Source of the DNA: CAJCIY01 sp036379355
GTDB taxonomy: Bacteria > Actinomycetota > Actinomycetes > Mycobacteriales > CAJCIY01
Reading direction: 5' to 3'
NCBI GenBank assembly: GCA_036379355.1
Contig: DASVGV010000011.1
Location: forward strand, 1-33,477
DNA length: 33,477 nt
Position numbers and translations under genes: made by a program. Positions 25,645 to 32,924 of this stretch are shown piece by piece. The notes beneath the pieces were generated by a model, which was not told where the DNA came from, searched no databases, and was given only the letters and a program-made list of their open reading frames with translations. Position 1 is the first letter of the stretch; each line of letters starts with the position of its first letter.

Positions 25645-26759
25645 CAGGCCACCGCCGGCCGGCGCTCGGTCATGAGCGTCACGAAGCGGTCGAACAGGTA
25701 GGCGGCGTCGTGTGGTCCGGCCGCCGCTTCCGGGTGGTACTGCACGCTGAACGCCGGAACATCTCGCGCTACCAGGCCTTCCACCACGCCGTCGTTGAGG
25801 TTCACATGGCTCACCGCCACCCGCCCGAACTCGCCCTGCAGCTCGCCGTCCGGCGCGGTGACGGCGAAGCCGTGGTTGTGCGCGGTCACCTCGACCTTGC
25901 CGGTCGCCAGGTCCTGCACCGGCTGGTTGACGCCGCGGTGGCCGAACTTGAGCTTGTGGGTGCCGAGGCCGAGTACCCGTCCGAGGATCTGGTGTCCGAA
26001 GCAGATGCCGAAGACCGGCAGACCCGCCTCGAGTGCCCCGCGGCAGGCGGCTGCCGGTTCCCTGGCCGTCGCCGGGTCGCCCGGACCGTTGGACAGGAAC
26101 ACGCCGTCGGCGCCGGTGGCGAGCAGATCGTCGGCGCTGGCGGTCGCGGGCAGGACGTGGACCTCGATGCCGCGCTCGGCCATTCGCCGCGGGGTCATGG
26201 CCTTGATGCCGAGGTCCAGGGCGGCGACCGTGAACCGGCGCGCCCCGGCTGCGGGTACGACGTACGGAGCCGGGGTGGTGACGGCGCGCCACAGGTCGGC
26301 CCCCTCCATGCCCGGCGCGTCCCGCACCCGCGCGAGCAGCGCCTGCGGGTCGCTCTCCGTCGAGCTGACCGCGACCCGCATCGCCCCGCGGGAGCGCAGG
26401 TGCCGGGTGAGCGCCCGCGTGTCCACGCCGCTGATACCGACCACGCCCTGGTCTTCGAGCGCCGCGGTCAGCGAGCCGGTCGCGCGCCAGCTGGAGGGGC
26501 GCGGCGACGGGTCGCGCACGACGTAGCCGCTCACCCAGATCCGCCGGGACTCGTCGTCCTCGCCGTTCCAGCCCGTGTTGCCGATCTGCGGCGCCGTCAT
26601 CGCCACGACCTGACCGTGGTACGAGGGGTCGGTGAGCGTCTCCTGGTAGCCGGTCATGGCGGTGCAGAACACCGCCTCCCCGACGCTCTCGCCGACCGCG
26701 CCGAACGCCTCCCCCCGGAACGTCCGCCCGTCCTCGAGAACCAGTAACGCCTCCGTCAT
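25644..26759 (-). CDS. carA: Carbamoyl-phosphate synthase, small (glutaminase) subunit
   Basis: Hydrolyses glutamine and channels ammonia to CarB. The 371-residue product has the N-terminal CPSase small domain (LLVLEDGRTFRGEAFG; FCTAMTGYQETLTDPSY) and a class I glutamine amidotransferase domain with nucleophile C253 (GICFGHQILG) and H342/E344 (YHPEAAAGPHD). The ATG lies two bases after the pyrC stop. The small membrane-protein gene that sits between pyrC and carA in mycobacteria is absent here. Confidence 0.97.
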
Positions 26760-26761
26760 GC

Positions 26762-28033
26762 TCACGCCAGCTTTCCGTCGAGAACCGTAGGCCGCCCGCG
26801 CAGGAACGTCGCCACCACCCCGGTGTCGAAGCGCATCCCGTCGTACGGCGTGTTGTGCGCCCGGCTCGCCAGTGCCAGCCGGTCGACCGTCCAGGTCGCT
26901 GCCGGGTCGACCAGGCACAGGTTCGCGGGCTCGCCCACCGCGAGCGGGCGGCCGTGCCCGGCCAGGCGGCCGATCCGAGCCGGCGCAGCGGACATCCGCT
27001 CGGCGACGGTGGGCCAGTCCAGGCCGACGGCGACCGCGACGGCGAGGGCGGTCTGCAGGCCGAGCATGCCGGGCCGGGCGGCGGCCCACTCGGTCTCCTT
27101 GTCCTCGGTGGTGTGGGGCGCGTGATCGGTCGCGATCGCGTCGATCGTCCCGTCACCGAGGCCCGCCCGCAGCGCGTCGACGTCGGCCTGGGTCCGCAGC
27201 GGCGGGTTCACCTTGTAGACGGGGTCGTAGCTCGAGACGCACGCGTCGGTCAGCAGCAGGTGGTGCGGTGTGACCTCGGCGGTGACGTTGACGCCGTGCG
27301 CCTTCGCGAACCGGACCAGCTCGACCGATCCGGCCGTCGACACGTGGCAGACGTGCAGGCGGCTACCGACATGGCCGGCGAGAAGGCAGTCACGGGCGAT
27401 GATCGCCTCCTCGGCGACGCTCGGCCAGCCGGCCAGCCCGAGCCGCGCGGAGGCGACCCCCTCGTGCATCTGCGCGCCCGCCGTCAGTGCCGGCTCCTCG
27501 GCGTGCTGGGCGATCACGCCGTCGAACGCCTTGACGTACTCGAGCGCTCGGCGCATCAGGGCTGCGTCCGACACGCACACCCCGTCGTCGCTGAAGACGC
27601 GGACGCGGGCCGCGGAGTCGGCCATCGCGCCGAGCTCGGCGAGGGCGCGACCGGCCAGCCCGACGGTGACGGCGCCGACCGGCGCCACGTCGCAGTGGCC
27701 GGCGGCCCGGCCGAGGTGGAACACCTGCTCGACGACGCCCGCGGTGTCGGCCACCGGGTCGGTGTTGGCCATCGCGTGCACGGCGGTGTAGCCGCCGAGC
27801 GCCGCCGCGGCCGTCCCGGTCTCGACCGTCTCGGCGTCCTCGCGGCCGGGCTCGCGCAGGTGGGTGTGCAGGTCGACGAGCCCGGGCAGCGCGACCAGGC
27901 CCGCCGCATCGAGGACCTGGGCACCGGCAGCGGACAGGCCGGGGCCGATCTCGGCGATCGTCCCGTCGCGCAGCACCAGGTCGGTGGCGTCACCACCGAC
28001 GAGCGAGGCGCCCCGGACCAGCCAGCCCGTCAC
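26762..28033 (-). CDS. pyrC: Dihydroorotase
   Basis: Cyclises carbamoyl aspartate to dihydroorotate. The 423-residue amidohydrolase has the zinc motif DLHTHLREPG with H56 and H58, the substrate segment AMANTDPV, later metal ligands in QHAEEP and CHVSTAGS, and the catalytic aspartate in ATDHAPHT. It belongs to the longer, B. subtilis-like dihydroorotase class. The GTG start at 28033 overlaps the pyrB stop as GTGA. Third gene of the operon. Confidence 0.96.
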   Translation of the reverse strand: MTGWLVRGASLVGGDATDLVLRDGTIAEIGPGLSAAGAQVLDAAGLVALPGLVDLHTHLREPGREDAETVETGTAAAALGGYTAVHAMANTDPVADTAGVVEQVFHLGRAAGHCDVAPVGAVTVGLAGRALAELGAMADSAARVRVFSDDGVCVSDAALMRRALEYVKAFDGVIAQHAEEPALTAGAQMHEGVASARLGLAGWPSVAEEAIIARDCLLAGHVGSRLHVCHVSTAGSVELVRFAKAHGVNVTAEVTPHHLLLTDACVSSYDPVYKVNPPLRTQADVDALRAGLGDGTIDAIATDHAPHTTEDKETEWAAARPGMLGLQTALAVAVAVGLDWPTVAERMSAAPARIGRLAGHGRPLAVGEPANLCLVDPAATWTVDRLALASRAHNTPYDGMRFDTGVVATFLRGRPTVLDGKLA

Positions 28034-28947
28034 GACGCACCGCCCGCGAGCAGGAGGTAGAGGACCGCCATCCGCACGCTGACCCCGTTGGCGACCTGGT
28101 CGACGATCGTGGAACGCACGCTGTCGGCCACCTCGGCCGCGATCTCCATGCCGCGGTTCATCGGCCCCGGGTGCATGACCACCGCGTCGTCGGGCAGCGT
28201 CGCCATCCGCGCAGCGTCCAGGCCGTACCGGCGGCTGTACTCGCGCTCGCTCGGGAAGTACGCGGCGCCCATGCGCTCGCGCTGCACCCGCAGCATCATC
28301 ACCACGTCGCTCTTCGGCAGCACCGCGTCGAGGTCGTACGAGGTCTCCGCCGGCCACGCGTCGACCCCCAGCGGCAGCAGCGTCGGCGGCGCGACCAGCG
28401 TCACCGACGCCCCGAGCGTCGCGAGCAGCAGCACGTTCGACCGCGCGACCCGGCTGTGCAGCACGTCACCGACGATCGCCACCCGCAGGCCCTCGACCCG
28501 GCCGGTGCGCGCACGCATCGTGAACGCGTCGAGGAGGGCCTGGGTGGGGTGCTCGTGGGTGCCGTCGCCCGCGTTGACGACCGCCCCGTCGACCCACCGC
28601 GCGAGGGTGTGCGGCGCGCCGCTGGCGCTGTGGCGGCAGACGACCGCATCGGCGCCGATGGCCTGCAGGGTCAGCGCGGTGTCCTTGAGCGACTCGCCCT
28701 TGCTGACGCTCGATCCCTTGGCACTGAAGTTGATCACGTCGGCGGACAGCCGCTTGGCTGCCACCTCGAACGAGATGCGCGTCCGGGTGGAGTCCTCGTA
28801 GAACAGGTTCACGACGGTCCGCCCGCGGAGGGTCGGCAGCTTCTTGACCGCCCGCCCGCTGACCTGCGCCAGCTCGGCGGCGGTGTCGAGGACGAGCAGA
28901 GCATCGTCGCGGGACAGGTCGGCGGCCGAGAGCAGGTGCCGGTTCAC
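28030..28947 (-). CDS. pyrB: Aspartate carbamoyltransferase, catalytic chain
   Basis: Transfers the carbamoyl group to aspartate, the committed step of pyrimidine synthesis. The 305-residue product has the carbamoyl-phosphate loop STRTR (residues 53-57, within FYEDSTRTRISFE), the SSVSKGESL loop, HPTQALLDAFTM, and the C-terminal HPGPMNRG. No pyrI regulatory chain is present, as expected for Gram-positive operons where PyrR is the regulator. The GTG start overlaps the pyrR stop (GTGA). Confidence 0.98.
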   Translation of the reverse strand: MNRHLLSAADLSRDDALLVLDTAAELAQVSGRAVKKLPTLRGRTVVNLFYEDSTRTRISFEVAAKRLSADVINFSAKGSSVSKGESLKDTALTLQAIGADAVVCRHSASGAPHTLARWVDGAVVNAGDGTHEHPTQALLDAFTMRARTGRVEGLRVAIVGDVLHSRVARSNVLLLATLGASVTLVAPPTLLPLGVDAWPAETSYDLDAVLPKSDVVMMLRVQRERMGAAYFPSEREYSRRYGLDAARMATLPDDAVVMHPGPMNRGMEIAAEVADSVRSTIVDQVANGVSVRMAVLYLLLAGGAS

Positions 28948-29606
28948 CGCTGCCCCCCCGCGACGGGAACGGGTCCGGCGCCCCCCCCGAGGGCGGCGGG
29001 GCCGAGCAGGACCGCGTCCCGACCGTCGTACTCCTCCAGCAGGACGTGCACCGTCTCTTGCAGGGAGGTCGGGATGTTCTTGCCGACGTAGTCGGCGCGG
29101 ATCGGCAGCTCGCGGTGACCCCGGTCGACGAGGACGGCGAGCTGGACGGCCCGGGGCCGGCCGAGGTCGGACAGCGCGTCGAGGGCGGCGCGGACGGTGC
29201 GGCCGGAGAACAGGACGTCGTCGACGAGCACGACGGTCGCGCCGTCCACGCCGGCGGGCGGGAGGTCGGTCGCGGCGAGAGCACGCACGCCGCGCAGGGC
29301 GAGGTCGTCGCGGTACAGCGTGATGTCGAGGGCGCCGACCGGGACCTCGAGCCCTTCGAACCGGGCGACGAGTGCGGCGATCCGCCGGGCCAGGGCCACG
29401 CCGCGAGTCGGGATGCCGAGCAGGACGAGCCGGCCGTCCGCGGCCGTGACCCCTTCGCGTTCGAGCAGCTGATGGGTGAGGCGGGCGAGGACGCGCGCGA
29501 CTTCGTGGTCCTCGAGAACGGGATGGGCGGCGGCGCGGTCGCCGGTGACCGGACGCGATCTCGTGCCGGGGGGCACGGCGCGGGGCCGCTGGGCAGGACT
29601 GGACAT
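28944..29606 (-). CDS. pyrR: PyrR, pyrimidine operon regulator / uracil phosphoribosyltransferase
   Basis: RNA-binding regulator that senses UMP/UTP against PRPP, related to phosphoribosyltransferases and often with weak uracil phosphoribosyltransferase activity. The 220-residue product has the PRPP loop VVLVDDVLFSGRT (125-137), GIPTRGVALA and DITLYRDDL. It has an unusual 28-residue N-terminal extension before PVLEDHEVARVL and a glycine-rich tail, compared with about 180 residues in Bacillus subtilis. The ATG at 29606 has AAGGAG six bases upstream, which supports the long start. That ribosome binding site is enclosed in the leader hairpin described separately. Confidence 0.97.
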   Translation of the reverse strand: MSSPAQRPRAVPPGTRSRPVTGDRAAAHPVLEDHEVARVLARLTHQLLEREGVTAADGRLVLLGIPTRGVALARRIAALVARFEGLEVPVGALDITLYRDDLALRGVRALAATDLPPAGVDGATVVLVDDVLFSGRTVRAALDALSDLGRPRAVQLAVLVDRGHRELPIRADYVGKNIPTSLQETVHVLLEEYDGRDAVLLGPAALGGGAGPVPVAGGQR

Positions 29607-29611
29607 GCGGG

Positions 29612-29648
29612 CTCCTTCCCTGCCTCGCGGGACAGGTCGTTAAAGGAG
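29612..29648 (-). promoter_or_regulatory. PyrR-binding leader hairpin that sequesters the pyrR ribosome binding site
   Basis: The inner hairpin (29636-29619) has arms CCTG/CAGG enclosing TCCCGCGAGG, which fits the PyrR recognition pattern UCCNGNGAGG known from Bacillus pyr leaders. An outer stem pairs CTCCTT (29648-29643) with AAGGAG (29617-29612), the pyrR ribosome binding site. PyrR bound with UMP should stabilise this fold and block translation, the mechanism described for Mycobacterium smegmatis. No terminator/antiterminator pair as in Bacillus is seen. Confidence 0.82.
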
Positions 29649-29662
29649 GGGAAGCCACTCGC

Positions 29663-29668
29663 AGGTTA
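29663..29668 (-). promoter_or_regulatory. Predicted -10 box of the pyr operon
   Basis: TAACCT fits TAnnnT and predicts a start near 29656, giving a leader of about 50 bases that contains little besides the PyrR hairpin and the ribosome binding site. No good -35 is seen. Confidence 0.55.
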
Positions 29669-29750
29669 GCAGAGCGGGCCGCCGGTCGCCGCGGCGGTCT
29701 CCGCCGGTTCGGGGCGTCCGCGCGCGACACGCCGCCACCCGGAGGGGTGC

Positions 29751-29780
29751 TTGACGTGCTTTGTCCGCTCCGCCTATCGT
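29751..29780 (+). promoter_or_regulatory. bldD promoter
   Basis: TTGACG (29751-29756) and TATCGT (29775-29780) are separated by 18 bases, the best sigma-70-type promoter in the window. Transcription would begin near 29787, leaving a leader of about 170 bases before the bldD ATG. The 350-base gap between pyrR and bldD holds this promoter and the pyr control region; bases 29793-29942 show nothing else recognisable. Confidence 0.7.
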
Positions 29781-29792
29781 CACGCTCCGTAG
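29780..29792 (+). promoter_or_regulatory. BldD-box-like site at the bldD start point
   Basis: TCACGCTCCGTAG resembles the published BldD consensus TNACNCWGNGTNA with two mismatches (the central G and the last A). It overlaps the end of the -10 box and the predicted transcription start, as in Streptomyces, where BldD represses its own gene. Confidence 0.4.
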
Positions 29793-29956
29793 CCAACCGA
29801 TGCGAACGGGCGGCTGCACACGGCGACGCGATGACGCCGGGAGGGAACGGTCACCGCGCGACGGCCGCAGGCCGCCGCACCTTCCGGTCGAGCGAGGGGT
29901 GAGACCGGCGCCGGGCCACGAGACCGCCCGCGGCGGCCGACCCGAGGAGCGCCGTC

Positions 29957-30454
29957 ATGAACGACTACGCCAAGGCTCTCGGCGCGCGGCTGCGCGCGAT
30001 CCGGGCGCAGCAGGGTTTGTCCCTGCACGGCGTGGAGGAGAAGTCGCACGGCCGCTGGAAGGCGGTCGTGGTCGGCTCGTACGAGCGCGGCGACCGCGCC
30101 GTGACCGTGCAACGCCTCGCCGAGCTCGCCGAGTTCTACGGCGTCCCCGTCGCCGAGCTGCTGCCCACCGCGCCCGCCACGCCGACGCCACCGCGCGACG
30201 CCGCACCGCGGCTCGTGCTCGACCTGGAGAAGCTGACGGGCATCCCGCCCGAGCGCGGGTCGGCGCTCACGCGGTACGCCGCGACCATCCAGAGCCAGCG
30301 CGGCGACTACAACGGCCGGGTCCTGTCGATCCGGCAGGAGGACCTGCGTTCGCTGGCGGTGATCTACGACGACACGCCCGCCCGGATGACCGAGCAGCTC
30401 ATCGAGTGGGGCGTGCTCGCGCCCGAGGCGCGCCTGGCCGTCGCCGCCGAGTAG
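29957..30454 (+). CDS. bldD: BldD, c-di-GMP-responsive transcriptional regulator
   Basis: Master repressor of development in sporulating actinomycetes, active as a dimer held by a c-di-GMP tetramer. The 165-residue product has an N-terminal XRE-type helix-turn-helix (about 1-70, with VVVGSYERGDRAVTVQRLAELA) and a C-terminal domain with the bipartite c-di-GMP signature RGD (R115-D117), eight residues, then RQED (R126-D129), matching RxD-X8-RxxD. Both half-motifs are intact, so ligand control is expected. The linker (residues 71-84) is proline- and alanine-rich. ATG with GAGGAG seven bases upstream. Position beside nusB and pyrR is conserved in actinomycetes. Non-sporulating relatives also carry BldD, so sporulation is not proven. 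Confidence 0.96.
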   Translation: MNDYAKALGARLRAIRAQQGLSLHGVEEKSHGRWKAVVVGSYERGDRAVTVQRLAELAEFYGVPVAELLPTAPATPTPPRDAAPRLVLDLEKLTGIPPERGSALTRYAATIQSQRGDYNGRVLSIRQEDLRSLAVIYDDTPARMTEQLIEWGVLAPEARLAVAAE

Positions 30455-30477
30455 CGCCGTGCCCCCCGCGGGCATGA

Positions 30478-30499
30478 TCGACACATCAGGCGGTGTCGA
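30478..30499. terminator. Hairpin between convergent bldD and nusB, possible bidirectional terminator
   Basis: TCGACAC and GTGTCGA (7-base perfect arms) flank an 8-base loop in the 48-base gap between the two stop codons. There is no T-run on either strand, so it is at best a weak or factor-assisted terminator. Confidence 0.4.
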
Positions 30500-30502
30500 C
30501 GG

Positions 30503-30907
30503 TCAGGCGGGGGCCGCGGAGCCGATCGCGGCGAGCACGCCGTTGACGTACGACGACGACTCGTCGGTCGACAGCTCACCGGCCAGGCCGACGGCCTCGC
30601 TGATGGCCACCGCAGGCGGCACGTCGCCGAACCGCAGCTCGAACACCGCGATCCGCAGCAGCGCCCGGTCGACGGCGGGCAGCCGGCCGAGGGACCAGCC
30701 CGCTGAGAGAGCGGGGCCGATCAGCGCGTCGATCTCGCCGGCATGGGCCGTCACGCCCTGGACGATCTCCGCGGCGTAGGCAGCGACCGGCGGGTCCCCG
30801 GCGGCCTGCCGGAGGGCGAGGACGTCGAGCGGGTCGAGGTGGCGCTGGTCGGCCTCGAAGAGCAGGTCGAGCGCCCGCTTGCGGGCCTTGCGACGGGCGC
30901 CGGCCAC
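30503..30907 (-). CDS. nusB: Transcription antitermination factor NusB
   Basis: Binds boxA RNA with NusE (S10) to support transcription of rRNA operons. The 134-residue all-helical product has the conserved N-terminus ARRKARKRALDLLFEADQR, the central GVTAHAGEIDALI, and the C-terminal LRIAVFELRFGDVPPAVAI followed by SYVNGVLAAI. Start is GTG at 30907, three bases after the efp stop, with no independent ribosome binding site; translation is probably coupled to efp. It is convergent with bldD. Confidence 0.96.
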   Translation of the reverse strand: MAGARRKARKRALDLLFEADQRHLDPLDVLALRQAAGDPPVAAYAAEIVQGVTAHAGEIDALIGPALSAGWSLGRLPAVDRALLRIAVFELRFGDVPPAVAISEAVGLAGELSTDESSSYVNGVLAAIGSAAPA

Positions 30908-30910
30908 GGG

Positions 30911-31474
30911 CTAGGAGGTCACGCGGCCGAGATAGCGGCCGTCGCGGGTGTCGACCTTGATCTTCTCGCCGGTGGTCAGGAACAGCGGCACCTGGACGGT
31001 CGCGCCGGTCTCCACCGTGGCCGGCTTGTTGCCGCCGGTGGAGCGGTCGCCCTGCAGGCCGGGGTCGGTCTGGGTGATGACCAGCTCCACGCTTGCCGGC
31101 AGCTCGACGTACAGCGGGGTGTCGTCGTGCACGGCGACCTGCGCGGTCATGTTCTCCAGCAGGTAGTCCGCGGTCGAACCCACCACGTCGCCGGGGATCG
31201 GGATCTGGTCGAACGTCTCGGCGTCCATGAACACGAAGTCGGCGCCGTCGCGGTACAGGTAGCTCATCTCGCGCCGGTCGACGTTCGCCACCTCGACCTT
31301 GGTGCCGGCGTTGAAGGTGCGGTCGACGACCTTGCCGCTGAGGACGTTCTTGAGCGTGGTGCGCACGAACGCGCCGCCCTTGCCCGGCTTGACGTGCTGG
31401 AACTCGACCACGTTCCAGAGCTGGCCGTCGAGGTTGAGGGTCATGCCGTTCTTGAGGTCGTTCGTCGTCGCCAC
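30911..31474 (-). CDS. efp: Translation elongation factor P
   Basis: Relieves ribosome stalling at polyproline stretches by promoting peptide-bond formation. The 187-residue product has three beta-barrel domains: an N-terminal KOW-like domain whose tip loop KPGKGGAFVR places K32 at the position equivalent to the modified lysine of Escherichia coli, a central domain with SYLYRDGADFVFMD, and a C-terminal OB domain ending KVDTRDGRYLGRV. Start is GTG at 31474 with a -10 box seven bases upstream. The usual upstream pepQ is replaced by MFS genes. Confidence 0.97.
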   Translation of the reverse strand: MATTNDLKNGMTLNLDGQLWNVVEFQHVKPGKGGAFVRTTLKNVLSGKVVDRTFNAGTKVEVANVDRREMSYLYRDGADFVFMDAETFDQIPIPGDVVGSTADYLLENMTAQVAVHDDTPLYVELPASVELVITQTDPGLQGDRSTGGNKPATVETGATVQVPLFLTTGEKIKVDTRDGRYLGRVTS

Positions 31475-31481
31475 GGCGGCG

Positions 31482-31487
31482 ATCCTA
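31482..31487 (-). promoter_or_regulatory. Predicted -10 box of efp (leaderless type)
   Basis: TAGGAT ends exactly seven bases before the efp GTG, in the 21-base gap after the MFS stop. No ribosome binding site is seen, which fits a leaderless efp-nusB mRNA independent of the MFS gene. Confidence 0.55.
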
Positions 31488-31495
31488 CCGGCGCC

Positions 31496-32836
31496 TCAAC
31501 GGGCCTCGGCCGTCTCGAGCTCCGCCTCGGCCGCTGCCCTCGTCTCCGGGACGGGCCGTCCGTCGCGCGCCGACCGTCCCAGCCGGCGGACGGCGACCGC
31601 ACCCAAGCAGGCCGCGGCGGCAGCGGCTGCCGCACCCAGACCCAGCCCCCAGCGTCCCCCGACGTACTCGGCCACGGCACCGGCGACGGGACCACCGATC
31701 GGGGTGGAGCCGAGAAAAGCGACCGCGTACAGCGCCATGACCCGGCCGCGCATCTGCGGGGCCGCCTGCAGCTGCAGCGTCGAGTTCCCGATCGCCATGA
31801 AGGAGATGCTCGCGGCCCCCACGAACAGCAGGGCGACCAGCTCGAGCGGCACGGTGGGGGCAAGTGCCGCGAGCACGATGCAGAGTGAGAAGACGCCTGC
31901 CATCAGGGACATCGGCCGCATGCCCGTCTTGCCACGGCCGGCCGTGACGAGCCCGCCGGCCACGGCGCCGAGGCCCATGGCGGCGGTCATGAAGCCGTAC
32001 GTGCTCGCCCCGCCGTGCAGGACGTTCTTGGCCATGACCGGCAAGGTGACGGTGAACTCGTACGCCAGGCAGCCGATGATCGCCATCATCAGCAGCGGGA
32101 CGAGCAGCTCCGGGGTGCGGCGGACGTACGCGACGCCCTCGCGCAGCTGGCCCTTGGCGCGGACGGTCGGCGTCGTCGGTTGCAGTCGGCTGGCGTCCAT
32201 CGACACCAGCGAGTAGACGACCGCCGCGAAGCTCACGGCGTTGACCAAGAAGCACGGCCCAGACCCGGCGACACCGATGACGATGCCGGCCGCCGCGGGG
32301 CCGACGACCCGGGCGGCGTTGACGAGCACCGAGTTCAAGGTGACCGCGTTGCGCAGGTCGCGCGACCCGACCATCTCGAGCACGAACGACTGGCGGGCGG
32401 GGTTCTCGAAGGTCGTGTTCAGGCCGAGCAGCGCCGCCAGCACGAAGATCTCGGCGACCGTGACGACGTGGGTCACGGTCAGGAGACCGAGGATCAGCGC
32501 CAGCACACCCATCATCGACTGGAGCGCGACCATGAGCCGGCGCTTGTCGACGCGGTCCGCCACCACGCCGCCGTACGGGCCGAGCAGGAGGATCGGCAGG
32601 GTCTGCACCGCGACCAGGGCGCCGACAGCGGTCCCGGACCCGGTCAGCTGGAACACCAGCCAGGACTGGGCGACACGCTGCATCCACGTACCGATGAGGC
32701 TGATCGCCTGGCCGGCGACGTACCGGCGGTAGTTCGGGATGGCCAGCGCCGAGAACGTCCGGCTGGCAGCAGGGTCGAAGCGACGGAGCCAGCTGCGCGG
32801 CGCCCGGGAACGGTCGGACGCTCGCGCGGTCAGCAC
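31496..32836 (-). CDS. MFS transporter, EntS/MFS_3-like exporter (paralogue 1)
   Basis: A 446-residue membrane protein with about twelve hydrophobic segments. After a basic N-terminus come YVAGQAISLIGTWMQRVAQSWL and the loop GGVVADRVDKRRLM between segments 2 and 3, both typical of the MFS_3 (enterobactin exporter-like) group; the second half has GRGKTGMRPMSLMAG and PQMRGRVMALYAVAFLGSTP. The GTG at 32836 has GGAGG six bases upstream; ATG codons at 32893 and 32866 are alternatives without such sites. The C-terminus is alanine- and glutamate-rich. It is about 74% identical to the next gene over the 139 residues that can be compared. The substrate is unknown. Confidence 0.88.
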   Translation of the reverse strand: MLTARASDRSRAPRSWLRRFDPAASRTFSALAIPNYRRYVAGQAISLIGTWMQRVAQSWLVFQLTGSGTAVGALVAVQTLPILLLGPYGGVVADRVDKRRLMVALQSMMGVLALILGLLTVTHVVTVAEIFVLAALLGLNTTFENPARQSFVLEMVGSRDLRNAVTLNSVLVNAARVVGPAAAGIVIGVAGSGPCFLVNAVSFAAVVYSLVSMDASRLQPTTPTVRAKGQLREGVAYVRRTPELLVPLLMMAIIGCLAYEFTVTLPVMAKNVLHGGASTYGFMTAAMGLGAVAGGLVTAGRGKTGMRPMSLMAGVFSLCIVLAALAPTVPLELVALLFVGAASISFMAIGNSTLQLQAAPQMRGRVMALYAVAFLGSTPIGGPVAGAVAEYVGGRWGLGLGAAAAAAAACLGAVAVRRLGRSARDGRPVPETRAAAEAELETAEAR

Positions 32837-32879
32837 TGGCACCCTCCACCTGCTCGTCCCAGGCATCCCACCCGGATCA

Positions 32880-32893
32880 TTGCCTATCGGCAA
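32880..32893. promoter_or_regulatory. Palindrome upstream of the MFS gene, possible operator
   Basis: TTGCCTATCGGCAA has 5-base arms and a 4-base centre. On the minus strand a -10-like TATGCT ends at its first base, so a protein bound here would cover the start of transcription of the MFS gene at 32836. No regulator gene is visible nearby. Confidence 0.4.
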
Positions 32894-32924
32894 GCATACA
32901 CCCGGAAGGGCGACAAGGCGCCGG

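Noticed and set aside
25645..27156. Upstream extension of the carB reading frame by about 500 codons
   Set aside because: The extension overlaps carA and pyrC in another frame. The ATG at 25644 with the carA TGATG junction gives the correct CarB N-terminus.
29607..29662. Bacillus-type pyr attenuator with terminator and antiterminator
   Set aside because: No terminator hairpin with a T-run exists in the leader; the structure covers the ribosome binding site instead.
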